Source: Splendidivirga corallicola (GTDB taxonomy: Bacteria; Bacteroidota; Bacteroidia; Cytophagales; Cyclobacteriaceae). From it: DNA of 64,000 nucleotides. The notes under the pieces were generated by a model, which ran no database searches, was not told the origin of the DNA, and saw only the letters and a list, made by a program, of their open reading frames with translations. Location: contig JAUJEA010000001.1 of the NCBI GenBank assembly GCA_030442035.1, forward strand, positions 1,271,559 to 1,335,558. Reading direction: 5' to 3'. Within the stretch, counting starts at the first letter, position 1. Each line of letters begins with the position of its first letter. The translations under genes and the position numbers were made by a program. Positions 52,301 to 60,281 of this stretch are shown here, piece by piece.

Positions 52301-53614
52301 CTTGCCAGCTTCTCTTCGCTAAATGTCGATCAGCTCAAAGAAAATGACATCAATCTCGATGAACTCAACAAAGAGGTAGAAACATTGGAAAAAGAGCTTA
52401 GTGAACAATCAGAATTGTTTTCAAGAAAGCTTGATAAAAAGCCACTTACCTGGAAAAAGATCAGGTCTGTTCTCGAAAAGGATGAGGTAGCTATTGAAAT
52501 GGTAAGATTCAGACTTTTTAATCATGTCTTTACCGATTCCGTTATCTATGCCATACTTTTTATAAGTAATGATACCCGGCAAACACCTGCTTACACTTTT
52601 TTAAGGAATGGCCGGGAGCTGGAGCAGAAATACTTTAACTATTATAAAAATGCCATCCGGTTCAAACTGAAGGATGAGCATTCCAATCAAAAGTTCTGGA
52701 GGCCAATTGCTCAGGCTACAGGAGGTTATCAAACCATTTACCTTTCACCTGATGGTGTCTTTAACCAGATCAATCTGGAAGCCATTCCAACAAACAATGC
52801 CCGTTATGTCCTGGACGAAGTCAATCTGGTTCAGATAAGCACCACGAGAGATCTGTTTTCCCAAAGGACGCAGCAGCGCAAGGAAACAGTTTCACTCGAT
52901 CAAACTGCTTCGATATTTGGAGATCCGCAGTATTATCTGAACAGCAATGCCGATGATCAGCTTATTAAATCCTTACCCGGAAGCAGGGAGGAAGTAGACA
53001 AAGTCCAGGCAATATTATTGGAAAATGGCTGGAATAGCTCACCTTACACACAAGATGAGGCGACAGAGTACCAGGTTAAGTTAGTTGAAAACCCAAGAAT
53101 TTTTCACGTAGCCACCCATGGATTTTTCGAAGAAAATAAAGTGGAGATCTTTGATGATTTTCAATGGTTACACAGCAAAAACGAACTTCAGCAAAATCCA
53201 TTGCTTAAATCAGGTTTACTATTTGCCGGAGCAGGAGATGCACTCAACCGGAATTCCACAAACTACAACTTTCAAAATGGGGTTCTAACGGCTTATGAAG
53301 CAATGAATCTTGAACTTGATAACACAGAATTGGTAGTCCTAAGTGCCTGTGAAACAGGACTTGGTAACATTGGTATTGGTGAAGGTGTCTATGGCTTGCA
53401 AAGAGCCTTTTTACAGGCTGGTGCTAAATCACTGATCATGAGTCTTTTCAAAGTATCCGATCAGGTAACATTGGAATTGATGGTTAAATTTTATCAAAAA
53501 TGGCTTACTTCCGGTGACAAGAGACAAGCCTTTATTAGTGCCAAAAAGGAAATTAGAGATGAATTCCATGATCCTCTCTATTGGGGAGCCTTTGTAATGA
53601 TCGGAGTTGATTAA
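49385..53614 (+). CDS. Exported TPR-CHAT (caspase-like) protein 3
   Basis: From ATG at 49385 the product is 1409 residues and starts with a signal peptide (MPKQPKIILVILTICLVFPSTELYSQ); an earlier ATG at 49298 adds 29 residues in front and hides it. About 25-960 is a long TPR superhelix of 40- to 44-residue units, then a helical linker and a CHAT domain (about 1060-1405). The active-site motifs are HVATHG (His1245) and LSACETG (Cys1322), the standard CHAT form; spacing between the two is 77 residues against 47 in the two proteins near 3-10 kb. There is no C-terminal membrane helix, so the mature protein should be soluble in the periplasm or secreted. It stands alone, without sigma or anti-sigma genes. 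Confidence 0.9.
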   Translation: MPKQPKIILVILTICLVFPSTELYSQNWEAKFNKIERLYRKGNYKIALEQNKILKAKSQKKLGKQNKLLPKLHFNDSRIHAGAGYMYAYKEAVIRGLKAAEAAFIGNKAAYVVAALEGAEILIENQDYLDALPVLKEARKMLIDQNSLTESLEGEINYKLGKIYAAQGFYNKALEVFNEQKHRMLVRTSSFETFVEIKNPKVPLKKLSKLEAKRRKQAYADYLTTTADVYRKQGNFQKADSAYEHAARWITKNLSRDDIAYADNLFRKAQMMEEKGDERASVKQFEKALVVALRKYDPNHSAVMVMTEKLLKKYRLNGINGKFRSLREQFKSTINEYYDEKSIHYIGNTTVDFYTRLSEKSTEDLEKEVLKLMENKAAYPKNHYKRIEILQFLYKTSLAHLKVSVAEKYLNDILEIQKERYGSYSVEYHITKLLLANHYIKYTDNLNLARDIYSESYDQIVSKEILPGHIHYIDFINNIVALHEFSDNYAEASKTLESALNATKKEFNDKNVRYGVALDKIANLQLKIGDYDKAVQNIATALSILSEQKDEGVNGYHYASAKETEAKLLAIQGFYDEAKSSLLKAQRVKQKLVHNPQFYSDNSEDDLADLYIKIGRYNETQEILEKAISEKERLYGKESRQLIPSLTAQGQLQFIYGEFTEAEKTVRRALDIAVKQYNERSTKTAPPRLLLSEIYAELGDYSNSSELAKNALEILESRFGKEHIEVSRALVQLGTIQFHQQENLAETENLFLRARQIVAEKLGDDNPLYANILKNIAAIYVQGNEFEKAHELLNDAGQIWAEKISARYNVNAANIYTLLGDIYFKQKLYNIAETNYLNANRLYDKIFGKNHPAYVKNLSKLSKTYYMLKLNKKANDYILEALSNYKQYIEDYFPALSEGQKTKYWNTIKGDFEYFNTLALNDPNLVDQMYDNALTSKALLLSSSIKIKKRILNSNDDDLIVKFNDWALKKEVLASFSSLNVDQLKENDINLDELNKEVETLEKELSEQSELFSRKLDKKPLTWKKIRSVLEKDEVAIEMVRFRLFNHVFTDSVIYAILFISNDTRQTPAYTFLRNGRELEQKYFNYYKNAIRFKLKDEHSNQKFWRPIAQATGGYQTIYLSPDGVFNQINLEAIPTNNARYVLDEVNLVQISTTRDLFSQRTQQRKETVSLDQTASIFGDPQYYLNSNADDQLIKSLPGSREEVDKVQAILLENGWNSSPYTQDEATEYQVKLVENPRIFHVATHGFFEENKVEIFDDFQWLHSKNELQQNPLLKSGLLFAGAGDALNRNSTNYNFQNGVLTAYEAMNLELDNTELVVLSACETGLGNIGIGEGVYGLQRAFLQAGAKSLIMSLFKVSDQVTLELMVKFYQKWLTSGDKRQAFISAKKEIRDEFHDPLYWGAFVMIGVD

Positions 53615-53978
53615 TAAACCATAACCTCAGCTTCTTCATGAGATTATTTAAGTCGGTCCTAAAAAAGTATCATTTGATATTGTTAGAAAGGCTGATTGCC
53701 TTGTTTAGTCAAGATTTTAGATAAAAGACTCAAGATGAAAGATAAATCGCTGTGGCTTTTTTCTTTTTTTCAGAGAAATAAAACGACCAAATTTGCAAGC
53801 TTTTAATCGAATGGATCAAGAAGCTTGCAAGGTTTGTGTGATAGGATAAAGTAAAAAAGATAATGATATTAATTTTACGAAAGCAAGGTTTAATGGCCGG
53901 GCTTAAACCTATATGTTATTAGTCTTTATACTAATTTCTTGATACTTATTACTGTAGCGAGGGCTTTTTTAGGGAGGA
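53615..53978. other. Intergenic region occupied by MITE-like copy 2
   Basis: Almost the whole 364-base gap between the TPR-CHAT gene 3 stop and the convergent barrel-protein gene is the MITE-like element at 53651-53980. Only 36 bases of other sequence lie after the CHAT stop. No coding frame is present. Confidence 0.6.
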
Positions 53979-53980
53979 CT
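53651..53980 (-). mobile_element. MITE-like element, copy 2 (330 bp, with target duplication)
   Basis: Reverse complement of the element at 9943-10184 plus an 88-bp internal segment (53795-53882). Ends are AGTC...GACT; the terminal inverted repeats AGTCCTCCCTAAAAAAG and AGTCGGTCCTAAAAAAG match at 14 of 17 positions. The flanks carry a 5-bp direct repeat ATTTA (53646-53650 and 53981-53985), consistent with a target duplication. The 88-bp segment starts with an 8-bp inverted repeat, GCAAGCTT (53795-53802) / AAGCTTGC (53821-53828). The outer end supplies two bases of the TAG stop of the neighbouring gene. No coding capacity. Confidence 0.7.
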
Positions 53981-54686
53981 ATTTAAGTATAATACCAACT
54001 TTCAAACCTATGGTTAGGTTATATTTCCATATGCTTTCAGGGGTTAACAGTCCTGTATCATCAATTATATCGTCATCAGCCTGAAATCCCGTTGTACGGA
54101 TGTGATTCCATTTATAGCCCATCCCTAAAAAAGTATCTATAGATACAATCTCTTTGTAAAGTCTATTAACACCAATTTTCAAATGCATTCCGTAATTTCG
54201 ATCAACGGTCCTATAGGTAATCTGTCTGTAAAAATCACATCCATTCTGGTTATCACATCCTATACCAAAAAACTTAGCATCCCGATGATAAACGTAGGAG
54301 ACAAGTATTTCACCAGCCAAATAAACACCATTTCTGGATTGCCTTTCAAAATCAAAATAATACCGTATTTCATTTTTAAGTTTAAAACCACTTGTCTTTT
54401 CGTGATCGTCCTCCAAAAAATCCAGGTTTACACCCTTAAAGGAAGTTACATAACCAACTTCATGTTGTAAATATAAATTGTTCTTCAGCCTGTGCTCTAA
54501 AGCTAATTGAGGAGTTGAGTATTTGTCCCACACACTTAATAAATCAATCTTAAGTATCAATTTGGGTGGGGCTTTATAGGTCTTGAAGAAGGATGTATCG
54601 GAGTAAAACTGTGCCTTGCCTCCAAATGTTGTTATTAGGTTTAAAAAAACAGGAAGGCAATATTTTAACAGCTCAACCTTTTTCAA
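53979..54686 (-). CDS. Exported probable outer-membrane protein
   Basis: A 235-residue protein with a signal peptide (about 1-25) and alternating beta strands (LALEHRLKNNLYLQHEVGYV, GVYLAGEILVSYVYH, YNLTIGLKVGIILK) suggestive of a small barrel. Tyr and Asp are frequent and there is a CDNQNGCDF Cys pair. No family was recognised with confidence. It is the third gene of a minus-strand operon with two lipoprotein genes, starting 4 bases after the second. Its stop codon TAG is formed where the MITE-like element begins; without the insertion the frame would have ended at TAA one codon on. Confidence 0.65.
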   Translation of the reverse strand: MKKVELLKYCLPVFLNLITTFGGKAQFYSDTSFFKTYKAPPKLILKIDLLSVWDKYSTPQLALEHRLKNNLYLQHEVGYVTSFKGVNLDFLEDDHEKTSGFKLKNEIRYYFDFERQSRNGVYLAGEILVSYVYHRDAKFFGIGCDNQNGCDFYRQITYRTVDRNYGMHLKIGVNRLYKEIVSIDTFLGMGYKWNHIRTTGFQADDDIIDDTGLLTPESIWKYNLTIGLKVGIILK

Positions 54687-54690
54687 TGAT

Positions 54691-55446
54691 TTAGTTTATT
54701 GGGATTTTACTTAACAGACTGAGTGATGCTATATCCGAATAATCATATTGATAAAGGCCATCCTTTCCAATCACCAGTAACAGGCCGTTTAAAGGGATTA
54801 AATCGGTTGCATGAATATCCGTGATATGCGTTTTTTCTATTAAGTTGGATGGGTCACTACTATCAAAGGCCTTAAGCCCATATGCTCCTTCGCAAACAAA
54901 TAATTTGGTTCCGTCAATTCCCAAACCATGGGGGTTGAGCATGCCGTAGGTAGCTTTATTCACCGGATTTTTCAGATTGCTGATATCCACTACATCTAAT
55001 AAGTTTTCACCAAACCGGCAATCTGTTCCGGATCTCAGTGTCACATAAGCGTAGTTGCCTTGTACTACTACCGGATCGCATGATGTTATATGTTGATATT
55101 CTGATAATTTTTTAGGTGTACCAGGATTTGAAATATCAAATATGTGCATGCCATCCTGGGCACCAATGAATAGATTTTGCCCATATGGGAATATGGTTTC
55201 AATTCCAACCCCTATTGGAATTGTATTGCCTGCTATCGGGTTTGAGGCATCTTGAATATCATATTGATGCAAATTCTTATGATCCACAATAAATAAATGA
55301 TCTCCACTAATAGTAAATCTGGCTAGAGAGCCACTCTTCCCCGAACCATCAGGGGAAGGTATGGAAGCATTATCACTTCCGCAACCGGATAATAAGAGTA
55401 ATGGTACTAGTAATACCTTTAGCATATCATAAAGCTGGTTCATCAT
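54691..55446 (-). CDS. LVIVD-repeat beta-propeller lipoprotein
   Basis: A 251-residue lipoprotein (lipobox LLLSGC, Cys22) containing LVIVD repeats: GDHLFIVDHKNLHQYDIQDASNPI, NLFIGAQDGMHIFDISNPGTP and TKLFVCEGAYGLKAFDSSDPSN, each about 42 residues, forming part or all of a propeller. The family is exposed or periplasmic in Bacteroidota and has no catalytic role known. The ATG overlaps the stop of the upstream gene as ATGA (55443-55446), so translation is coupled. Confidence 0.87.
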   Translation of the reverse strand: MMNQLYDMLKVLLVPLLLLSGCGSDNASIPSPDGSGKSGSLARFTISGDHLFIVDHKNLHQYDIQDASNPIAGNTIPIGVGIETIFPYGQNLFIGAQDGMHIFDISNPGTPKKLSEYQHITSCDPVVVQGNYAYVTLRSGTDCRFGENLLDVVDISNLKNPVNKATYGMLNPHGLGIDGTKLFVCEGAYGLKAFDSSDPSNLIEKTHITDIHATDLIPLNGLLLVIGKDGLYQYDYSDIASLSLLSKIPIN

Positions 55447-55991
55447 CTATAACATTTGGGGTTATTTAAAATTGCTTCCTCCCATCCGATGACCACTCCT
55501 TTTGATTCGTCTACACATTCAAAGTAAATATTTCTTTGCGGAGGGAATAGATCGTTGGCTGGTAAGGCGTCTTTTATTCTTTTTAAGATTTTTATTTCAT
55601 CACCATTGGAAAGTTCGATGGCAACTAAATCACGGTGATTATCAACATACAGGACATTCTGCTTGACAGCCATATCCACATTACCGGGAATGTTAATAAA
55701 TGCGATAGGTTCAGGAGACCTCGGATCAATGTTGTTGATGACATGGATACCTTTTCGCAATTCATTGATATACAGAAACTGTCCTTTAACATATATTTTA
55801 CCCGGATTGGTCAATTTTCTAGGAGGCTCCACCTGAATCATCTTCAGTGCACTCTCAGAATCATATATAGGTCTGAGACCTTGCACTTCGCCAACTTTTT
55901 CCGGTCTAAAAGTATCATCCTCCGTAACACAGCCAGCTATCAAAAAGCATATGATAAAAATATGCCCTTTGAAAAAATTGCTTCTTAACAT
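55443..55991 (-). CDS. Lipoprotein with LVIVD-like repeats
   Basis: From ATG at 55991 this is a 182-residue lipoprotein (signal MLRSNFFKGHIFIICFLIAGC, Cys21); the longer frame from 56072 has no signal in front of it. Two LVIVD-like units (GQFLYINELRKGIHVINNIDPRSPEPI, QNVLYVDNHRDLVAIEL) follow. It is the first gene of the three-gene operon ending at 53979, and resembles a truncated or small propeller that could pair with the second lipoprotein. Confidence 0.75.
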   Translation of the reverse strand: MLRSNFFKGHIFIICFLIAGCVTEDDTFRPEKVGEVQGLRPIYDSESALKMIQVEPPRKLTNPGKIYVKGQFLYINELRKGIHVINNIDPRSPEPIAFINIPGNVDMAVKQNVLYVDNHRDLVAIELSNGDEIKILKRIKDALPANDLFPPQRNIYFECVDESKGVVIGWEEAILNNPKCYR

Positions 55992-56241
55992 AGTTTGGTC
56001 ATTTTCATAGTTCAAGTTGTAATTCACATGACGGGGAAAAAACTTTAATGGTTGTTTTTTGAGGATAATCAAAAAGGAGTTTTAGTTAAGTTGTTCAAAA
56101 CAATTTCAAGCCTGATTATCAGTATCCAGGAAATCATTTTAGTGCTGATGTTAATACAGGTTTATCATTTTTTTTTTAGAAATTTAACATACAAGGCTTC
56201 TCCTGCCAATATCTACTGATAAGAGCTAAACAATCAATAAA

Positions 56242-56622
56242 ATGAAATTAACAGCATTGACTCCGATGTTTCTTACCAACGAATTGGAAGAAACAATCGA
56301 TTTTTACGTAAATATTATAGGATTTAAATGTGAAGCTTTTGAGAAAGAATGGGGTTGGGCCATGCTGAGTATGGACAATGTCAATATTATGATAGCCAAA
56401 CCATTGAAAAACGAAGTTTTTGAGGCTCCAAAATTCACAGGATCAATTTACCTGTTTCCGGACAATGTTGATGAGGCATGGGAAATGTTGAAAAACAAGG
56501 CAAAGGTTTCATATCCGATTGAAAATTTCGATTATGGGATGCGGGAATTCGCTATTTATGATAACAATGGCTATTTACTTCAGTTCGGACAAGAAATCGA
56601 AGAAAACCAAGTCCAAAAATAA
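56242..56622 (+). CDS. VOC (glyoxalase/bleomycin resistance) family protein
   Basis: A 126-residue protein with two beta-alpha-beta-beta-beta units of the vicinal oxygen chelate fold: LTALTPMFLTNELEETIDFYVNIIGF at the start and REFAIYDNNGYLLQFGQE at the end, which carries the metal-ligand-type Glu. The Fe or Zn-binding set is not complete to the eye, so catalysis is uncertain. It precedes the dehalogenase-like gene by 56 bases on the same strand. Confidence 0.85.
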   Translation: MKLTALTPMFLTNELEETIDFYVNIIGFKCEAFEKEWGWAMLSMDNVNIMIAKPLKNEVFEAPKFTGSIYLFPDNVDEAWEMLKNKAKVSYPIENFDYGMREFAIYDNNGYLLQFGQEIEENQVQK

Positions 56623-56678
56623 ACCGATTGTTTTAATAACTCAATGTTGAAACCCTTATCCCAAAATAGCCTTAGAAT

Positions 56679-57569
56679 ATGGAAATCATCAAACCCAATA
56701 AGGACCAGTTCAAACACATATCAGATTTCCCTTATAAAGAAAATTATATAGCATTTAATGAAACTCAAATGCACTATATTGATGAGGGTGAGGGTGAAAT
56801 TATTCTGGCGCTTCATGGTGAGCCCAGTTGGTCATATTTGTACAGGAAGTTCATACCAATACTCTCCTCAAACTACAGATTTATTGCCCCTGACCTGATT
56901 GGTTTCGGAAAGTCAGATAAAATTGCAGGCTGGAAAAATTATTCATTTCAACTACATTACAATTCTTTGACCAATTTCATTGAGCAGTTGGGCTTAAAGG
57001 ACATCACTTTGGTTGTTCAGGATTGGGGTGGATTGTTGGGTTTGAGCATTTTGGGAGAAAAACCAGAACTATTCAAACGGGTGGTCATTATGAATACCTT
57101 TTTACCTATTGGCAAGCCATTGTCTGCTTTTTTTAAGGCTTGGAGAACTTATGCAAAGTTTCATCCTTCCCTGCCAGTTGGCAGGCTATTGCAAAAGGGA
57201 ACTTATTCTCAATTAACAAAGTCAGTAATCAAAGCTTATGAAGCGCCTTTCCCTTCAAAGCAACATAAAGATGGCGCCAAATCATTCCCTCAGTTGGTTC
57301 CAAGTAAACCAACTGATGCAGGTGTAAAAGAAATGAAAAGGGCGAGGAAAGTTCTTTCGGAATGGGAAAAACCGGCTTTGGTATTATTTTCGGATAAGGA
57401 CCCTATTATGAGCGGGCTTGAAAATTTCTTTTATAAATTGATCCCTACCTCCGGAGACTACGCTAAAATTACTATCAAAGATGCCGGCCACTTTTTACAG
57501 GAGGATAAAGGTGAGGAGATTGCTTCTTATATTGATCAATTTATGAAGGGTGAACTAAGGATTGGGTAA
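56679..57569 (+). CDS. Haloalkane dehalogenase-like alpha/beta hydrolase (HLD-I type)
   Basis: A 296-residue alpha/beta-hydrolase closest to haloalkane dehalogenases of subfamily I (DhlA-like). HGEPSWSYLYRK (46-57, oxyanion hole Glu48/Trp51), VVQDWGGLLGL with nucleophile Asp115 and halide-binding Trp116, and FSDKDP near residue 240 with the acid, then DAGHFLQED with His271 complete the set. The enzyme would hydrolyse carbon-halogen bonds, but homologues annotated so often lack tested activity; the true substrate is open. It may be co-transcribed with the VOC gene upstream. Confidence 0.85.
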   Translation: MEIIKPNKDQFKHISDFPYKENYIAFNETQMHYIDEGEGEIILALHGEPSWSYLYRKFIPILSSNYRFIAPDLIGFGKSDKIAGWKNYSFQLHYNSLTNFIEQLGLKDITLVVQDWGGLLGLSILGEKPELFKRVVIMNTFLPIGKPLSAFFKAWRTYAKFHPSLPVGRLLQKGTYSQLTKSVIKAYEAPFPSKQHKDGAKSFPQLVPSKPTDAGVKEMKRARKVLSEWEKPALVLFSDKDPIMSGLENFFYKLIPTSGDYAKITIKDAGHFLQEDKGEEIASYIDQFMKGELRIG

Positions 57570-57675
57570 TGATTAAAATATTCAAGTCAAGAAATTAAAT
57601 AAACCATATTGCAAAAAAGGATTGAAATTAATGATGTAATTTTAGTTTTCTGAAAAGTGTCTTAAGAAAAAAACA

Positions 57676-60150
57676 TTGCCAAAGAGAGCTCAGTTGACTA
57701 ATACAGAACTTATAGCCATAGGATCAAAGTGGTTTGAGGAAAGAGGCTGGAGTCCCTTCAAATTTCAAAAAGATACCTGGAAAGCCTATTTAAATAATCA
57801 ATGCGGGTTAGTCAATGCTCCTACCGGAAGTGGAAAGACATATTCATTAGCCATTCCTATACTATTAGAATTTTTGAGGAACACTTCCTTTTTAGAAAAG
57901 AAAAAAGGGAATGGGCTTCAGGCCATATGGATCACCCCGATCAGAGCGCTGACCAAAGAGATCCAGCAGGCCACTCAAAAAGCCTGTCATGACTTGGGTA
58001 TTGATTGGAACGTAGCCATACGAACCGGAGACACACCAACATCGGAAAGGACACAACAAAAAAAACAAGTTCCGGAATTCCTGATCACCACACCGGAAAG
58101 TATGCACCTGCTTTTGGCCCAGAAAGATCATCCAAACATTTTTAAGGACCTTAAAGCAGTTGTAGCCGACGAATGGCATGAATTACTTGGTACGAAAAGA
58201 GGGGTACAGGTCGAGCTTGCACTATCCAGACTTAAAACCTTGTGTTCCAATTTAAAAGTTTGGGGTATTTCCGCTACCGTTGGTAATATGGACGAAGCGC
58301 TTCAAGTATTATTAGGTTCTGACTACAACAGTCAAAATGTATGTATAATCAGATCAGGCATAAAAAAGAAAATTGAAGTTGTCTCGGTCATGCCGGATGT
58401 CATTGAAAAGTTTCCATGGGGAGGTCATTTGGGAATCAAATTGTTGGAGAAGGTCATTCCAATTATTCATAAAAGTAAAAGCACACTCATTTTTACCAAC
58501 ACCAGATCTCAATGTGAAATCTGGTATCAAAGGATTTTAGAGGCCGAACCTGAACTTGCTGGTGTATTGGCTATGCACCATGGCTCCATTAACAAAGATC
58601 TAAGGGACTGGGTGGAAATGGCGCTTCACTCAGAAAAACTCAAAGCGGTAGTCTGCACATCCAGCTTAGATTTAGGCGTAGATTTCAGGCCTGTTGAAAC
58701 CATTATCCAGATCGGAGGAGCAAAAGGTGTCTCCCGTTTCATGCAAAGGGCAGGACGTAGTGGGCACCAACCAGGGGCTAAAAGTAAGATCTACTTTGTT
58801 CCCACACACTCTCTTGAATTAATTGAGGCCGCAGCCCTGAGACACGCTATCAAAGTAGAAAATCTGGAGGATAGGATTCCTTTCATCCGTTCATTTGATG
58901 TTTTGATCCAGTATTTAGTGACATTGGCTGTAGGAGGTGGTTTTAAATCGGAGCAAATCCTACCGGAAATACGATCTACCTTTTGTTATGCAAGTATCAG
59001 TGATGATGAATGGTATTGGGTACTAAATTTCATCACCAGTGGAGGGAATGTATTAGAGGCCTACGATGAGTTCAAAAAGGTTGAGATCGAAAAAGGCATC
59101 TACAAAGTCACCGATAGAAGAACTGCTATGCGCCATAGGCTATCAATGGGAACAATCGTTGGTGATGTCATGATGGAAGTGAAGTATTTGAGTGGAGGAA
59201 GGATAGGGTCTATTGAAGAATGGTTCATTGCCAGCATGCAGCCGGGAGATGTCTTCTGGTTTGCAGGTAGATGCCTGGAGCTTTACCAGGTAAAAAGTAT
59301 GAGTGCCATTGTCAAAAAAACCAAACCCAGAAAGGGGAAAATACCTAGCTGGCAGGGAGGGAAAATGCCACTCTCTTCAGAATTAGCGGAAGAGTTACGA
59401 CTTAAATTGAGCGAATCACTGAGCGATAAAGCAAAAGATGTTGAATTGAAAAAGGTAAGGCCCTTATTGGAAATGCAAAAGGAGCGGTCACATGTTCCTA
59501 TGGAGGATGAATTTCTTATAGAATATATTACCACTAAGGAAGGGCATCATCTTTTTGTCTATCCTTTTGAAGGAAGAAATGTACATGAAGGAATGGCTGC
59601 CCTATTGGGGTACCGTATTTCGGAAATTAAAGCTATGAGCTTTTCTATTGCCATGAATGACTATGGTTTTGAGCTCCTTGCTGATGAGGAAATCCCTATT
59701 GAAGAAGTTCTTGAACTTGATGCATTCTCGTTGGACAATTTACTTTTGGATATCCAAGCCAGTATTAATACAAATGAAATGGGTCGAAGGCGGTTTAGGG
59801 ACATAGCTACTATTGCTGGTTTGGTCTTCCGGGGCTTTCCAGGTAAAGCTATTACAGGGAGGCACCTGCAATCCTCCTCACAGTTATTCTATGATGTTTA
59901 CCTGGAATATGAACCGGATAATTTGTTATTCAAACAAGCCATGGAAGAAGTTCTTGAATTTCAATTGCAGGAAACACGTATGCGCAAAGCATTGGATCGC
60001 ATCAATCATCAAAAGATCGTTTTGAAATATCCTGAAAAACCCACTCCTTTTGCTTTCCCCATTATGGTTGAGCGAATCCGTGAAAAATTCAGTTATGAAA
60101 AACTTGAAGATAGAATTAAGAGAATGACACTGAAACTTGAAAAAAGTTGA
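57676..60150 (+). CDS. Ligase-associated DNA damage response DEXH helicase (Lhr-like)
   Basis: An 824-residue superfamily 2 helicase starting with TTG at 57676. Motif I is APTGSGKT (48-55), motif II DEWH in VVADEWHELLGTKRG, motif III SATVG, and motif VI MQRAGRSGH; the Lhr-specific C-terminal domain follows (about 480-810). It matches the family found in operons with a metallo-beta-lactamase-like exonuclease, an ATP-dependent DNA ligase and a phosphoesterase. None of these partners lies next to it here; neighbours are a dehalogenase-like gene and a thioredoxin-like gene. Confidence 0.92.
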   Translation: MPKRAQLTNTELIAIGSKWFEERGWSPFKFQKDTWKAYLNNQCGLVNAPTGSGKTYSLAIPILLEFLRNTSFLEKKKGNGLQAIWITPIRALTKEIQQATQKACHDLGIDWNVAIRTGDTPTSERTQQKKQVPEFLITTPESMHLLLAQKDHPNIFKDLKAVVADEWHELLGTKRGVQVELALSRLKTLCSNLKVWGISATVGNMDEALQVLLGSDYNSQNVCIIRSGIKKKIEVVSVMPDVIEKFPWGGHLGIKLLEKVIPIIHKSKSTLIFTNTRSQCEIWYQRILEAEPELAGVLAMHHGSINKDLRDWVEMALHSEKLKAVVCTSSLDLGVDFRPVETIIQIGGAKGVSRFMQRAGRSGHQPGAKSKIYFVPTHSLELIEAAALRHAIKVENLEDRIPFIRSFDVLIQYLVTLAVGGGFKSEQILPEIRSTFCYASISDDEWYWVLNFITSGGNVLEAYDEFKKVEIEKGIYKVTDRRTAMRHRLSMGTIVGDVMMEVKYLSGGRIGSIEEWFIASMQPGDVFWFAGRCLELYQVKSMSAIVKKTKPRKGKIPSWQGGKMPLSSELAEELRLKLSESLSDKAKDVELKKVRPLLEMQKERSHVPMEDEFLIEYITTKEGHHLFVYPFEGRNVHEGMAALLGYRISEIKAMSFSIAMNDYGFELLADEEIPIEEVLELDAFSLDNLLLDIQASINTNEMGRRRFRDIATIAGLVFRGFPGKAITGRHLQSSSQLFYDVYLEYEPDNLLFKQAMEEVLEFQLQETRMRKALDRINHQKIVLKYPEKPTPFAFPIMVERIREKFSYEKLEDRIKRMTLKLEKS

Positions 60151-60281
60151 ACCTTTTACCATTTTGAAACTGTTCCGGTTTTAGATATCAGATTTCGGTC
60201 TTAAATTTGAACCGACCTGAAATTTGCTAAGGTTATATATTATAAATTTTGTAACTATTGTTGATCATCAATTGATTAGAT
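60151..60281. promoter_or_regulatory. Intergenic region with imperfect palindrome
   Basis: Between the helicase and thioredoxin-like genes, GATTTCGGTCTTAAATTTGAACCGACCTGAAAT (about 60190-60224) is an imperfect palindrome. A weak promoter candidate for the downstream gene is TTTG (60224-60227) followed by TAAATTTTG (60244-60252). Both are tentative. Confidence 0.25.
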
